Of a DNA stretch of 64,000 bases, positions 41,742-50,583 are shown piece by piece. The position numbers and the translations under genes are program-made. Positions within the stretch are counted from its first letter, which is position 1. Each line of letters begins with the position of its first letter. The notes under the pieces are model-generated. The model was not told where the DNA came from and searched no databases. It saw nothing but the letters and a program-made list of their open reading frames with translations. This DNA comes from Methylobacterium sp. WL1 (GTDB lineage: Bacteria > Pseudomonadota > Alphaproteobacteria > Rhizobiales > Beijerinckiaceae): contig NZ_CP042823.1 of the NCBI RefSeq assembly GCF_008000895.1, forward strand, positions 6,098,501-6,162,500, read 5' to 3'.

Positions 41742-42191
41742 TCAACCAGCCGGCGGGGACAGCACGAGTTTGCCCACGAAGGGTGCATTGCGCTTGTTGT
41801 TCGCGGTGCAGGCGTAGCTGTGCTCCCCGGCGTCGAGGGTGCGCAGTTTCAGAGTGCCGCGGCCGTTGGCTTTGACGGTGTAGCCCTTCTCGCTCATTAC
41901 ATGGACGAGGTCGCCGTCGGCGTGCAGCAGGTGTCCCTGTTCGAACTGTCCGGGTGCCGTGAGTGTCACTGGGACATTGGCCTCGCTCACCACCTTCAGC
42001 ACCACGTCGGTGTTGGCGGGCAGGCGCAGATCGGCCGGCGCGCAGACCGGTTTGTCATCCTGAAGCGTGATGGTCAGCTCGACGGGCGGCATCACCGCGC
42101 TGGCGGGTTTGCCGAGCTGCGGGTTGTCCTCGGCGTCGGCTGGACCGGCGAGAAGGCTAGCCAGGGCAGCAGCGATTAGGATCTTCTGCAA
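41742..42191 (-). CDS. Cupredoxin-like secreted protein
   Basis: About 149 residues with a signal peptide (ILIAAALASLLAGPADAE). The mature domain has a cupredoxin layout: VELTITLQDDKPVCAPADLRLPANTDVVLKV is split by eye into the first two strands, and TLDAGEHSYACTANNKRN...GKLVL ends it. A Cys and nearby His residues could bind copper, but the classical C-x-H-x-M ligand loop is not clear, so metal binding is uncertain. TTG at 42191 fits the signal peptide; no suitable ATG exists. A terminator follows. Confidence 0.6.
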   Translation of the reverse strand: MQKILIAAALASLLAGPADAEDNPQLGKPASAVMPPVELTITLQDDKPVCAPADLRLPANTDVVLKVVSEANVPVTLTAPGQFEQGHLLHADGDLVHVMSEKGYTVKANGRGTLKLRTLDAGEHSYACTANNKRNAPFVGKLVLSPPAG

Positions 42192-42588
42192 GGTCTTGGT
42201 TCTCCGCCTCGACCCGCAGCCGGAGCATCGTCCCGAGGGCCAGGCGCCGGCTCTCGCAGGAAGACGACGCTCCGTTCCATCCAGTGATCCTCGCACTGTA
42301 TTAAATATTCACAGCGAGGATCAAAGCGCGCGGGTCTCTCGCCGGTAATGAGATGAAGGAGCCTGGGTTCCGGTGCGCGACGCCGTGGCTCAAGGTGGCT
42401 TTTCGAATACGCCGATGACGTTGTGTGCCCCGCCAAGATGACAAAATCGAACTGTTTATTATCCCGGGTGCAGATTTCGGCACGATCGATGCGATCGGGC
42501 ATAACGGGTCTCCCGATGGGTGGCGGGATCCTGGTGCTGGGCTTCGAGGGCGGAGTCCGGACCGGCTGCGAGCCTCATCTGCCATCCC
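42192..42588. other. 397-base divergent intergenic region
   Basis: Spacer between the cupredoxin-like gene (minus) and the glycosyltransferase gene (plus). It holds the 10-bp inverted repeat at 42285-42323 with an AT-rich loop, probably part of a promoter or operator region. The rest is GC-rich and no gene or RNA was recognised. Confidence 0.4.
42285..42323. repeat. 10-bp inverted repeat with AT-rich centre
   Basis: Perfect arms TGATCCTCGC (42285-42294) and GCGAGGATCA (42314-42323) flank a 19-base AT-rich centre (ATTAAATATT core). It lies about 95 bases before the cupredoxin-like start and about 265 before the glycosyltransferase. It may be an operator or a promoter-overlapping hairpin. Confidence 0.65.
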
Positions 42589-43815
42589 ATGGTCGATCGC
42601 TTGCGCATCGCGATTCTCACGCACTCGACCAACCCCCGCGGGGGCGTAGTCCACGCCCTGGCGCTCGGCGAGGCTCTGTGCGACCTCGGGCATGAGGCGG
42701 TGGTCCACGCCCCCGACCCGACCGGTCGCGGTTTCTTTCGGGATGCACGCTGTCCCGTGGTCTCGGTCGCGGCCAAACCAATCGCCGAACCGACGGTCGC
42801 GCTGGTCCAGTCACGGATCGCTGATTACCTGTCTCATTTCTCGACGCCGGCGGCCTGCGACTTCGACATCTTCCATGCGCATTGCGGCATCAGCGGCAAC
42901 GCGCTGGCGACCCTGACGCGGCGCCGCCTGATCCCCGGCTTCGTCCGCACGGTCCACCACATTGATACGCTGACAGATCCGCAGATGAGCCAGTGGCAGG
43001 AGCGGGCGATCGTCGATGCCGGGCGTCTGCTCTGCCTGAGCTCGTCCTGGGCCAAGGCCCTTGCGGCCGAATATGGCGCGCGGGCCGACGTTGTCGGCAG
43101 CGGCGTGGATGGTACCGTCTACACCCCTGAGCCGTCGCCCGGCGATCCGGCGCTGCGTGAGCGCATCGGCATCGGGCCCGGGCCGGTCTTCCTCAGCGTC
43201 GGCGGGTTCGAAGCGCGAAAGAACACGCTGGCGATCATCGCGGCCTTCGCGCGCCTGCGCCGTGATATCCCGGCCGCACAGCTCGTGATCGCGGGGGGCG
43301 TTTCGCTCCTCGACCATGCCGGCTACGAAGCCCGGTGCTACGCCGCCCTGGAGCGCGAAGGCCTGGAGGTCGGTCCCGGCAAGCCGGTCATCCGGACAGG
43401 GCCGATCGCTCAGGCGGATATGCCGGGCCTCTACCGCATCGCAGATACGCTGGTGTTTCCATCCCCACGGGGAGGCTACGGCCTATGCGTTCTGGAGGCG
43501 ATGGCCAGCGGTACCGCCGTCATCGTCTCGGCACCGTCGCCCTTCGCTGAACAGCCGAACGTCGCAGCGGCCCTCGCAGTCCAGCCCGACGATCCCGAAG
43601 CGATCGCCGCCGCCATGCAGGCGAGCCTCGACCCGTCCCGGCACGCTCGCCTGCGCGCCAACGGTCTCGAGGTCGCCCGGGCCCACACCTGGGACGCCTG
43701 CGCCGCACGTCACCTGCCGACCTACGCGTCGTTCGCCCCCGGTCCGGCCCCGCTTTCGGCGATCGCCACGGGATCCGCCGCCTGGAACACCACCCGGATC
43801 GCGGGCGATGCCTGA
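42589..43815 (+). CDS. Glycosyltransferase family 4, MSMEG_0565-like
   Basis: A 408-residue GT-B enzyme. The N-terminal domain starts LRIAILTHSTNPRGGVVHALALG; FHAHCGISGNAL and VRTVHHID follow. The C-terminal nucleotide-sugar site has FLSVGGFEARKNT and FPSPRGGYGLCVLEAMASG. The sequence resembles the MSMEG_0565 glycosyltransferase subfamily, which is found with nitrilase-containing gene clusters. The next gene is of the matching MSMEG_0570 type and overlaps by 8 bases, supporting this. Donor and acceptor are unknown. ATG 42589 is used. Confidence 0.85.
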   Translation: MVDRLRIAILTHSTNPRGGVVHALALGEALCDLGHEAVVHAPDPTGRGFFRDARCPVVSVAAKPIAEPTVALVQSRIADYLSHFSTPAACDFDIFHAHCGISGNALATLTRRRLIPGFVRTVHHIDTLTDPQMSQWQERAIVDAGRLLCLSSSWAKALAAEYGARADVVGSGVDGTVYTPEPSPGDPALRERIGIGPGPVFLSVGGFEARKNTLAIIAAFARLRRDIPAAQLVIAGGVSLLDHAGYEARCYAALEREGLEVGPGKPVIRTGPIAQADMPGLYRIADTLVFPSPRGGYGLCVLEAMASGTAVIVSAPSPFAEQPNVAAALAVQPDDPEAIAAAMQASLDPSRHARLRANGLEVARAHTWDACAARHLPTYASFAPGPAPLSAIATGSAAWNTTRIAGDA

Positions 43816-44085
43816 GATGCGTTTCCATATCCGATGGCCGGACGGCAGCCGCGAGGCCTGCTATTCGCCGTCGTTGGTCATCAAGGACCATTCGGCGGTC
43901 GGTCAGGACTACGTCCTGGACGAGTTCCTGGCACCGATCCGGCTCGCCCTCGGCAGCGCCAGCGACAAGGTCCGTGAGCGGTACGGATTTCCTGAGGGCG
44001 GCCAGAGCCGCAACTGGCCCGGATCGAGGAAGCCGTGCGTCGTCAGGTGCCGGGCACGGTGCATGTCGAGGCGTTCGAGGAATGA
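43808..44085 (+). pseudogene. MSMEG_0570-family protein, frameshifted
   Basis: The start MPEMRFHIRWPDGS...CYSPSLVIKDHS and ASDKVRERYGF match the MSMEG_0570 family (about 95 residues, linked to nitrogen-starvation clusters). After RYGFPEGG (about 44011) the frame turns into an unrelated Arg/Cys-rich tail that runs to 44209. One frame over, the DNA reads QLARIEEAVRRQVPGTVHVEAFEE (in part) and stops at 44085, the expected family C-terminus. So a one-base shift lies between about 43997 and 44007. Real mutation, programmed shift or sequence error cannot be told apart here. It overlaps the upstream glycosyltransferase by 8 bases. Confidence 0.75.
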
Positions 44086-44237
44086 TGAATTCGAGATCGG
44101 CCCATGGCGCAGGCGGGGCGACCTGATCGAGGCTCGCTGCGTGAAGCTCCGCCAACCCGTGTCGAACCGACACAGAGCGGATCGCGGTTCAGGCGGCGTT
44201 CTCCGATAACCCGATCTGATCACATCAGGCGCAACCG

Positions 44238-44537
44238 ATGATCGTCCGGATCGCCACGGCTCTCTTCGTGATGACCATCCCCGCAGCGGCCCAGACGCGC
44301 CCGTCGAGCACGACCATGACCTGCCAGCAGACCGTCCGGCTGGTCCAGGCCCGCGGCGCCCTGGTCCTCGGGACCGGCGGCCAGACCTACGATCGGTTCG
44401 TCCGGGACCGGTCGTTCTGCGAGCCGACCGAGATCGCGCGGCGCGCCTTCCGGCCGACCCGCGACAACCCGACCTGCCTGATCGGCTACACCTGCTACGA
44501 ACCCGGTGCCGACGATTGGCCCGGCGAGGGTTTCTAG
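44238..44537 (+). CDS. Small secreted hypothetical protein
   Basis: A 99-residue protein with a signal peptide (MIVRIATALFVMTIPAAA). The mature part has four cysteines (TCQQTVRL, SFCEPTE, PTCLIGYTCYEP), which suggests two disulfides in the periplasm. I do not recognise a named family. It stands alone downstream of the frameshifted MSMEG_0570-type gene. Confidence 0.7.
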   Translation: MIVRIATALFVMTIPAAAQTRPSSTTMTCQQTVRLVQARGALVLGTGGQTYDRFVRDRSFCEPTEIARRAFRPTRDNPTCLIGYTCYEPGADDWPGEGF

Positions 44538-44614
44538 AGCATCCTCCCGAGAGCCGATTGCCGCTTTCGAGATGACGGTGATGCGCTGGCTCGCGCGGTT
44601 ATGGACTGCGGACC

Positions 44615-46534
44615 TCAGCGACCGCCCGCCGCTTCCTCCAGGGTCACGATCACGCGCCGGTCCCCCGCCCTGCGGCTGAAGCCCGCGGCATCCAGGTGCT
44701 CGAGAAGCGGGATCGAGTACTTTCGCGAGATCCCGAGGGCCGCCCCGGCTTCCCGCGCCAGAAATCCGGTTTCCGGCGTCGTCGCGTTCGGGAATGCCTC
44801 CGCCAGCCGCGTGCGGGCGACCGTGACCGCGTCGCGGTGGAACAGCACGGCCCGGCGCTGCACCCGGTCGATGGCGCGGATCACCGTGCCGGCGCCGACG
44901 AGATAGGTCAGCGCCTCCCGGCGCCTGACATCACGGCCGACCGCCTCGTTTTCATCGGGCGGATTGAGTCCGGCCCGGCGGAACAGCTGCTCGAGCTTGC
45001 GCGCGGTCTCGCTCTCGTTGCGGGCCGGATCGAAATCGGACCTGCGCCAGAGTGCGCCGGCCTGAACCGTGCCCCCCGTGCCGGCGAGATCGCGCAGGAC
45101 CAAGCTTGTCAGGACTTCAGGAATCGACAGCAGCCGGGCGAGGCGCTCCAGCGGGATGCCGTGCTCCATCGGGTTGTCCCGGTGATACTCGCTGAGCGCC
45201 GCCAACGCTGCGGCGCGCAGCGCCGCGAAGGCGGGAGCCCCGATGAAGCCGTCGCCGATCGCCCGGGCGCCGGAGGCCGTAAGGATCTGGCGGACCCGCT
45301 CGGTTCCGATGCCGGCTGCGCGGGCGAGTTCCGGCAGGGTCGCCCCCGCTGCACCGGCCTGCGACAGCCGGACCGTCACGGCGTCCGCCGGCTTCCCGGT
45401 CGCCAGCGCGCTGAAGTCGGCCAACACCCTGGCATCGTGCCGCCGCCGCCGACGGCTCACCGGATCGAGTACGCGGCCGCCGGCCACGGTCGCGGGCGGG
45501 GAATCGAGGCGGAGCACGAACGGCTCGCGAGCCGGCACGGTGATCGGCTCGGCGAGGTGCAACTGCGCCGGTGCGGTCGCGCCCGGTTCCAGCGTGTCGC
45601 GGTCCAGCAAGCGCAGGCGGGCCTCGACCTCGGTGGTCCCGAACAGGAGCCGGCATGCGCTGCCGCCGGGCAGCACCGCATCCGCACTGGCCGCAGCGGT
45701 CAGCGCCACGTCGAGCCAGTGCGACGGCGTCAGCAATCCGGGCACCGTCAGGGCCTGACCGCGCGCGATCTCGTCGAGACCGACGCCGCGCAGGGCTACG
45801 GCGGTCCGTCGTCCGGGCTCGGCGCGCTCGACCGGGCGTCCGTGGATCTGAAGGCTTCGCACCACCGCGCTGCGGCCGCCGGGCACAATCTCCAGGGTGT
45901 CGCCGATTGCGAGCGGCCCGCGCCGGAGGGTCCCGGTCACCACCGTGCCGAAGCCCGGACGGGTGAAGACCCGATCCACTGGCAGATACGGGAACCCGTC
46001 GTCGACACCGGTTTCCGCATCGGCGAGCAAATCGGCCAAGGCGCGGGCCAGATCCTCGACTCCGGTGCCGGCGTGCGTGGAGGTGGCGATCACCGGCCCT
46101 GCGACGATCCCGGCCCGGGAGGCGGCGGCGGCAATCTCCGCTGACCGCGTGGCGATCGCCTCGGGCGAGGCCAGATCAGCTTTCGTCAGCGCCAGCACGC
46201 CGCGGCGGACACCGATCAGCCGGGCGATCTCCAGGTGCTCGACCGTCTGCGGCTTGATCCCTTCGTTGGCATCCACCGCGAGCAGGACGGCACGCATGCC
46301 GGTGGCACCGGAGACCATGGCGCGGACGAACTGCTCGTGACCCGGCAGGTCGACGAGGTCGATCTCGCCCTGCGCGCTCGTCAGCAACGCGAAGCCCGGT
46401 ACGATGGAGACCCCGCGGTCCCGCTCTTCCTTGAGCCTGTCCGTTTCGACTCCCGTGAGCGCCCGGACCAGGGCCGTCTTGCCGTGGTCCACATGCCCGA
46501 TCACGCCGACCAGAAGTGTCTTCAAGGAAGTCAC
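44615..46534 (-). CDS. selB: Selenocysteine-specific elongation factor SelB
   Basis: A 639-residue SelB. The N-terminal EF-Tu-like GTPase has GHVDHGKT (13-20), DLPGHEQFV and a TKAD guanine motif. Domains 2 and 3 follow (RPGFGTVVTGTL). The C-terminal region (about 390-635) consists of winged helices that bind the SECIS hairpin, including the final LEHLDAAGFSRRAGDRRVI segment. It delivers selenocysteinyl-tRNA at UGA codons. GTG 46534 is used; TTG 46525 is possible. selA and selC are not seen in the window. Confidence 0.93.
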   Translation of the reverse strand: MTSLKTLLVGVIGHVDHGKTALVRALTGVETDRLKEERDRGVSIVPGFALLTSAQGEIDLVDLPGHEQFVRAMVSGATGMRAVLLAVDANEGIKPQTVEHLEIARLIGVRRGVLALTKADLASPEAIATRSAEIAAAASRAGIVAGPVIATSTHAGTGVEDLARALADLLADAETGVDDGFPYLPVDRVFTRPGFGTVVTGTLRRGPLAIGDTLEIVPGGRSAVVRSLQIHGRPVERAEPGRRTAVALRGVGLDEIARGQALTVPGLLTPSHWLDVALTAAASADAVLPGGSACRLLFGTTEVEARLRLLDRDTLEPGATAPAQLHLAEPITVPAREPFVLRLDSPPATVAGGRVLDPVSRRRRRHDARVLADFSALATGKPADAVTVRLSQAGAAGATLPELARAAGIGTERVRQILTASGARAIGDGFIGAPAFAALRAAALAALSEYHRDNPMEHGIPLERLARLLSIPEVLTSLVLRDLAGTGGTVQAGALWRRSDFDPARNESETARKLEQLFRRAGLNPPDENEAVGRDVRRREALTYLVGAGTVIRAIDRVQRRAVLFHRDAVTVARTRLAEAFPNATTPETGFLAREAGAALGISRKYSIPLLEHLDAAGFSRRAGDRRVIVTLEEAAGGR

Positions 46535-46958
46535 CGACCCGATTGTCTCCGCGTTGATGCCGTCCACGCAGCGCGCACCGCACTCACGGCGAGGGATTTC
46601 GTCTCGCTGAACCAACGTTGCGCGTTCGCCGCCCACCGGTCGAGGTCGTGACGCTGGAGGCAGATGAGTTGTGGACAATCGGGTTTGCCACGGCATTCCG
46701 GATTGGGAAAGCGTAAAAGTGAAGCGACTCAATACGCATGCCACGGACCGCTTCGGCCGATACCGTGGATACCCGGTGCAACCTCATATGCGTGCCGGGC
46801 GCCGGATCGGCACGATCGTGCACGTCCGATCAAGGACTTAGGGGCGGCCCCGATTGCCAGAAAGTCCGGATCGGCCCTAGATCGGCTTTCACGACGCCCG
46901 GATGCAAACCGGTGGGCGCCCCGCCGAGTTGAGAACCGGACGTTTCGAAGAGGAGAGC
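46535..46958. other. 424-base divergent intergenic region
   Basis: Spacer between selB (minus) and the CYTH-CHAD gene (plus). It contains a perfect 12-bp palindrome GCACGATCGTGC (46810-46821). A search by eye for a selC-type tRNA or another gene found nothing convincing. It probably holds the two promoters. Confidence 0.35.
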
Positions 46959-48473
46959 ATGAGCGAGACCGATAGCCACGCCGTGGCCGCCCCCCGCGAG
47001 ATTGAGCTGAAGCTCGATTGCGCGGGTCCCGACCTGACCGCGCTGGCGGCCCATCCCCGGCTTCAGGGATCCGAAGGCTCCGAGCCAGAACTCCTCGTCA
47101 GCAGCTATTACGATACCGCGGAACAGGATCTGCGCGCCGCCGGATTGACCCTGCGGGTCCGCAACCAAGGCGACCGCCACATCCAGACCGTGAAGGCCGG
47201 GCAGGGCGGTGTCGGATTGTTCGACCGGTCCGAGTGGGAGACCGAGATCGCGGGCGAGACGCCCGATCCCGCGGCCTGGGCCGAGACTGCAGCGGACAAG
47301 GTCCTGCGCAAGGCGGACGCGCCCCTGGTGAAGCTGTTCTCGACGGTGGTCACGCGTCGGGTCATCCCGGTTCTGCAGGGCACCTCGCGCATCCTGGTCA
47401 CTCTGGACGAAGGTCGGGTCGAAAGCCCGGCCGGCGATACCCCGATTTGCGAGGTCGAACTCGAGCTCGCCGACGGCGAGCCCGCCGACCTGTTCGCCCT
47501 GGCACAGCATCTGGCCGAGACCGTTCCGCTGCGCCTGAGCGCCACCGCCAAGAGCAGCCGCGGCTTCGCCCTGGTCGACGCGACCAGCCCGTCCTCGGTC
47601 AAGGCCGAGCCGGTGGTGCTGCCCGAGGGGGCGAGCGTCGGCGACGTCTTCCGCCGGGTGGCCCGCGCTTGCCTGCGCCACCTGCGCCTTAACGAGACCG
47701 CGTTCCTTGCGGGCCATGCGCCGGAGGCCCTGCACCAGATGCGCGTCTCGCTGCGGCGCCTGCGCTCGGCCCTGTCGCTGTTCGCCCCCATGCTGGAGAC
47801 CGACCCACGCGCGGCCACCTTCGGCGACGAGATCAAGCGCGTCACCGAACCGTTCGGGCATGCCCGCAACCTCGACGTGTTCCTCGGTCATACCCTGCCG
47901 AACCTCGCCAAGGAGCGCCCGGACGACACCGACCTCACCGCCGTGCGCGAGCTGGCCGAGGCCGAGCGCGCCAAAGCCTACGACGCAGTCCTGGCGATCC
48001 TGGAGAGCCCCCAATGGCGCGGCCTGATCATCGACTTCGCCGGCTGGGTCGAGGCTGGGTCTTGGGCGGTCCAGGATGCCGCCGCCGAGGACGGCAGCAC
48101 CTTCGCGGCGCGCGTCCTGGATCGGGCCCGCGAGCGTCTGAAGAAGCGCGGCCGGGGCTTGAAGAAGCTCGATCCGCACACCCGCCACCGGGCACGGATC
48201 GCCGCGAAGAAACTGCGCTACGGCGCCGAATTCTTCGCGGGGCTCTACACGAAAAAGAAGGCGCGGCGTCGCCAGGACAAGTTCGGCACCGCGCTCTCGG
48301 ACCTGCAGGATCACCTCGGCGCGCTGAACGACCTGGAGACGGCGCGCACGATGATGGAGAGCCTGGGCGGGGCGCCGATGCCCGGTCCGGACGACGCGAG
48401 CACCCGGGAGCTTCTGATCGAGGCCGCGGAGGCGCGCGCCGAGCTGCTGGACGTCAAGCCGTTCTGGCGTTGA
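46959..48473 (+). CDS. CYTH and CHAD domain protein (inorganic triphosphatase-like)
   Basis: A 504-residue protein. The N-terminal CYTH domain (about 10-210) has the ExExK motif in EIELKLDCAG and SSYYDTAEQDLRAAGLTLRVR. The C-terminal CHAD domain (about 220-500) is helical, with HQMRVSLRRLRSALSLF, RNLDVFL and ARIAAKKLRYGAEFF carrying the conserved His/Lys/Arg residues. CYTH hydrolyses triphosphate; CHAD binds polyphosphate. An AGGAG precedes ATG 46959. Confidence 0.93.
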   Translation: MSETDSHAVAAPREIELKLDCAGPDLTALAAHPRLQGSEGSEPELLVSSYYDTAEQDLRAAGLTLRVRNQGDRHIQTVKAGQGGVGLFDRSEWETEIAGETPDPAAWAETAADKVLRKADAPLVKLFSTVVTRRVIPVLQGTSRILVTLDEGRVESPAGDTPICEVELELADGEPADLFALAQHLAETVPLRLSATAKSSRGFALVDATSPSSVKAEPVVLPEGASVGDVFRRVARACLRHLRLNETAFLAGHAPEALHQMRVSLRRLRSALSLFAPMLETDPRAATFGDEIKRVTEPFGHARNLDVFLGHTLPNLAKERPDDTDLTAVRELAEAERAKAYDAVLAILESPQWRGLIIDFAGWVEAGSWAVQDAAAEDGSTFAARVLDRARERLKKRGRGLKKLDPHTRHRARIAAKKLRYGAEFFAGLYTKKKARRRQDKFGTALSDLQDHLGALNDLETARTMMESLGGAPMPGPDDASTRELLIEAAEARAELLDVKPFWR

Positions 48474-48610
48474 CAGACGCTGCCTGATCCCGCGTTTCCC
48501 GGCCGAGACGGCGGATCCGTGCCCGATTGCGATCGGGTCCGGCACGGATCTCGCGACGCTTCGTCGATCGGAATGCCGGCCTGGGCCGACGTCCCCGGCG
48601 AGGAGCGCGG

Positions 48611-49777
48611 ATGGCCCATGCCTATCGGTTCGGGATGGAGGAAGAGTTCTTCCTCGCCGACGCCCGCACGCGCGGCTCGCCGCGAGCCCGGCTGAAGGCG
48701 TTCCACGCAGCCGTCAAGGCGCGGCTGGACACAGTCGAGCGTGAGCAACTCCAGTGTCAGATCGAGATCGCCTCACCCCCGACCGACGACACCGAAGCGG
48801 CGCGGGGCCATCTGGCGGAGCAGCGCCGGAGGCTTTCTGAAATCGGTTCTGAGCGCGAAATCCTGCCTTTCGCGGCCGGGACGCATCCGACGGCCCGGTG
48901 GCGGGACCAATCTGCCACCGACAAGGCCCGCTACCACGGCATCATGGCCGACCTGCGGATGGTCGGGCAACGCAACCTCGTCTGCGGACTGCACGTCCAT
49001 GTCGAGGTACCGGATCCCGACACCCGCATCGACCTCATGGGGCGGCTGCTGCCGTTCCTGCCGGTGCTGCTCGCGCTCTCGAGCTCCTCGCCGTTCTGGC
49101 AGGGCGAACGGACCGGGATGGCCGGCTATCGGACCCGCGCCTACGCCGAGTTGCCCCGCACCGGCCTGCCGGAACTCTTTGCCGGCCCGGCCGACTACGC
49201 CCGCTACGTCGACGTGATGACCCGCAGCGGCGCCATCGCGGATGCGACCTTCCTGTGGTGGCAGATTCGCCCGTCCCTCAAATATCCGACTCTCGAGCTG
49301 CGCGTCGCGGACAGCTGCCCTCGCCTCGACGACGGACTCTGCATCGCCAGCCTGTTCCGCTGCCTGGTGCGTCGGGTGGTCCGGGACCAAACACGCCATG
49401 CCGGGATGACGGCCGCCTCCCGGGGCTTCATCCGTGAGAACCTGTGGCGGGCCGAACGCGACGGGGTGAAGGCCAAGCTGATCGACGAGGCGCGGGAGCA
49501 GGCGGTGCCGATGACCGAGACGGTCGAGACATTGCTCGAGGAGACGGCAGAGGATGCCGAAGCGCTCGGCTGCGCGGAGGCCTGCGCGCACGCCCGGACC
49601 ATCGTGGCGGAAGGATCGAGCGCCGATCGACAGCTCGCGATCTTCTCCGCAGCCCGCAAACGCGGGGCCCGGGAACGCGAGGCCCTGTCGGCGGTGGTGG
49701 ATCTTCTCGCCCAGGAAACCGCCGCCGGACCGGCGAGCGCGGTTGGGGCCACGCGCGCACCGTCCCGACGGCGTTGA
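48611..49777 (+). CDS. Carboxylate-amine ligase, GCS2 (YbdK-like) family
   Basis: A 388-residue member of the glutamate-cysteine ligase 2 family: FGMEEEFFLADARTRG at the start, QCQIEIASPP, CGLHVHVEVPD, ALSSSSPFWQGERTGMAGYR and TLELRVADSC. YbdK-type enzymes have weak gamma-glutamyl-cysteine ligase activity; the true substrate here is unknown. An AGGAG lies before ATG 48611. It follows the CYTH-CHAD gene by 137 bases on the same strand. Confidence 0.92.
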   Translation: MAHAYRFGMEEEFFLADARTRGSPRARLKAFHAAVKARLDTVEREQLQCQIEIASPPTDDTEAARGHLAEQRRRLSEIGSEREILPFAAGTHPTARWRDQSATDKARYHGIMADLRMVGQRNLVCGLHVHVEVPDPDTRIDLMGRLLPFLPVLLALSSSSPFWQGERTGMAGYRTRAYAELPRTGLPELFAGPADYARYVDVMTRSGAIADATFLWWQIRPSLKYPTLELRVADSCPRLDDGLCIASLFRCLVRRVVRDQTRHAGMTAASRGFIRENLWRAERDGVKAKLIDEAREQAVPMTETVETLLEETAEDAEALGCAEACAHARTIVAEGSSADRQLAIFSAARKRGAREREALSAVVDLLAQETAAGPASAVGATRAPSRRR

Positions 49778-50021
49778 ACAAAAACCGGGCGCGCCCGAGG
49801 GGGGGATGGCAGGCCCGGGATCTGTCCGACCGCGCTGGGGACGCGGTTGAATGCATGATTCACAGACGGATGTTGCTGGCGAATTTCTGGCGGTCGCCTG
49901 TTGCGAAGCTCCGACCCAAGATCCGAACCGCGTCGCGTTGACCAAGCGCCTCACAGCCCCTTCCTTCGCGACCGCGGTCTGCTATCCCTCCCGCTCCGGC
50001 GGACATCCTCGAATATTCGGC

Positions 50022-50483
50022 ATGAGCCTTCTTAGCGACATTTTCGGCCATGTCGGCCGTACCGTGACAGCCTATGCGGGCGACAAGGCGCTGATGCTCG
50101 CGGCTGTCTCGGCCGCCGCCAACGTCATCGTCGCCGACGGCGAGGTGGCGAGCGAGGAGTTCGACACGGCCCTGCACGGTCTGCGCGCCGATCCGGTCCT
50201 GGTGAAGGGCTACGACGCGCTGATGCTGGAGACGGAGCTGTACGAAGGGATCGCTCGGGCCCGCACCCGTCTCGGCCGGGCCGAGAATCTCCGCCATGTT
50301 GCCGCCGTCGCGGATCGGCCGATGAGCCAGCGGGAGAACGTCTTCCTGATCGCCGCCGACGTCGCCGACCAGGACGGGATCAGCGGCATCGAAGCGAACG
50401 CCCTGGGCGAGATCGCCATCGCGCTGCAGGTCGACGGCGAGGCATTGTTGCGCGCCAATCCGGTACGCCGGCCTCCGGTCTGA
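50022..50483 (+). CDS. TerB-like (tellurite resistance TerB domain) protein
   Basis: A 153-residue helical protein. KALMLAAVSAAANVIVADGEVASEEF is the TerB-type first helical pair with an acidic DGE site, matched later by DVADQDGISGIEANALGEIAIAL. TerB-domain proteins bind metal and are membrane-associated in E. coli; function here is unknown. ATG 50022 (MSLLSDIFGHVG) is chosen as the family start, although the frame is open upstream. Confidence 0.82.
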   Translation: MSLLSDIFGHVGRTVTAYAGDKALMLAAVSAAANVIVADGEVASEEFDTALHGLRADPVLVKGYDALMLETELYEGIARARTRLGRAENLRHVAAVADRPMSQRENVFLIAADVADQDGISGIEANALGEIAIALQVDGEALLRANPVRRPPV

Positions 50484-50583
50484 TCCCGCCGGCTGGCATC
50501 ACCGTTGCTCCGGGCCGGCCCATCGCCTGATAACGGTGACCGAGAAACGATTCGCACGGCCCAGCGCCGTGAGAGGACCCGCC

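Noticed and set aside
46810..46821. 12-bp palindrome GCACGATCGTGC between selB and the CYTH-CHAD gene as a regulator site.
   Set aside because: GATC-centred short palindromes are expected in this composition; there is no second copy and no promoter fit.
46830..48545. A 571-codon minus-strand open frame over the CYTH-CHAD gene.
   Set aside because: Antisense shadow; the plus strand encodes clear CYTH and CHAD motifs with a good ribosome site.
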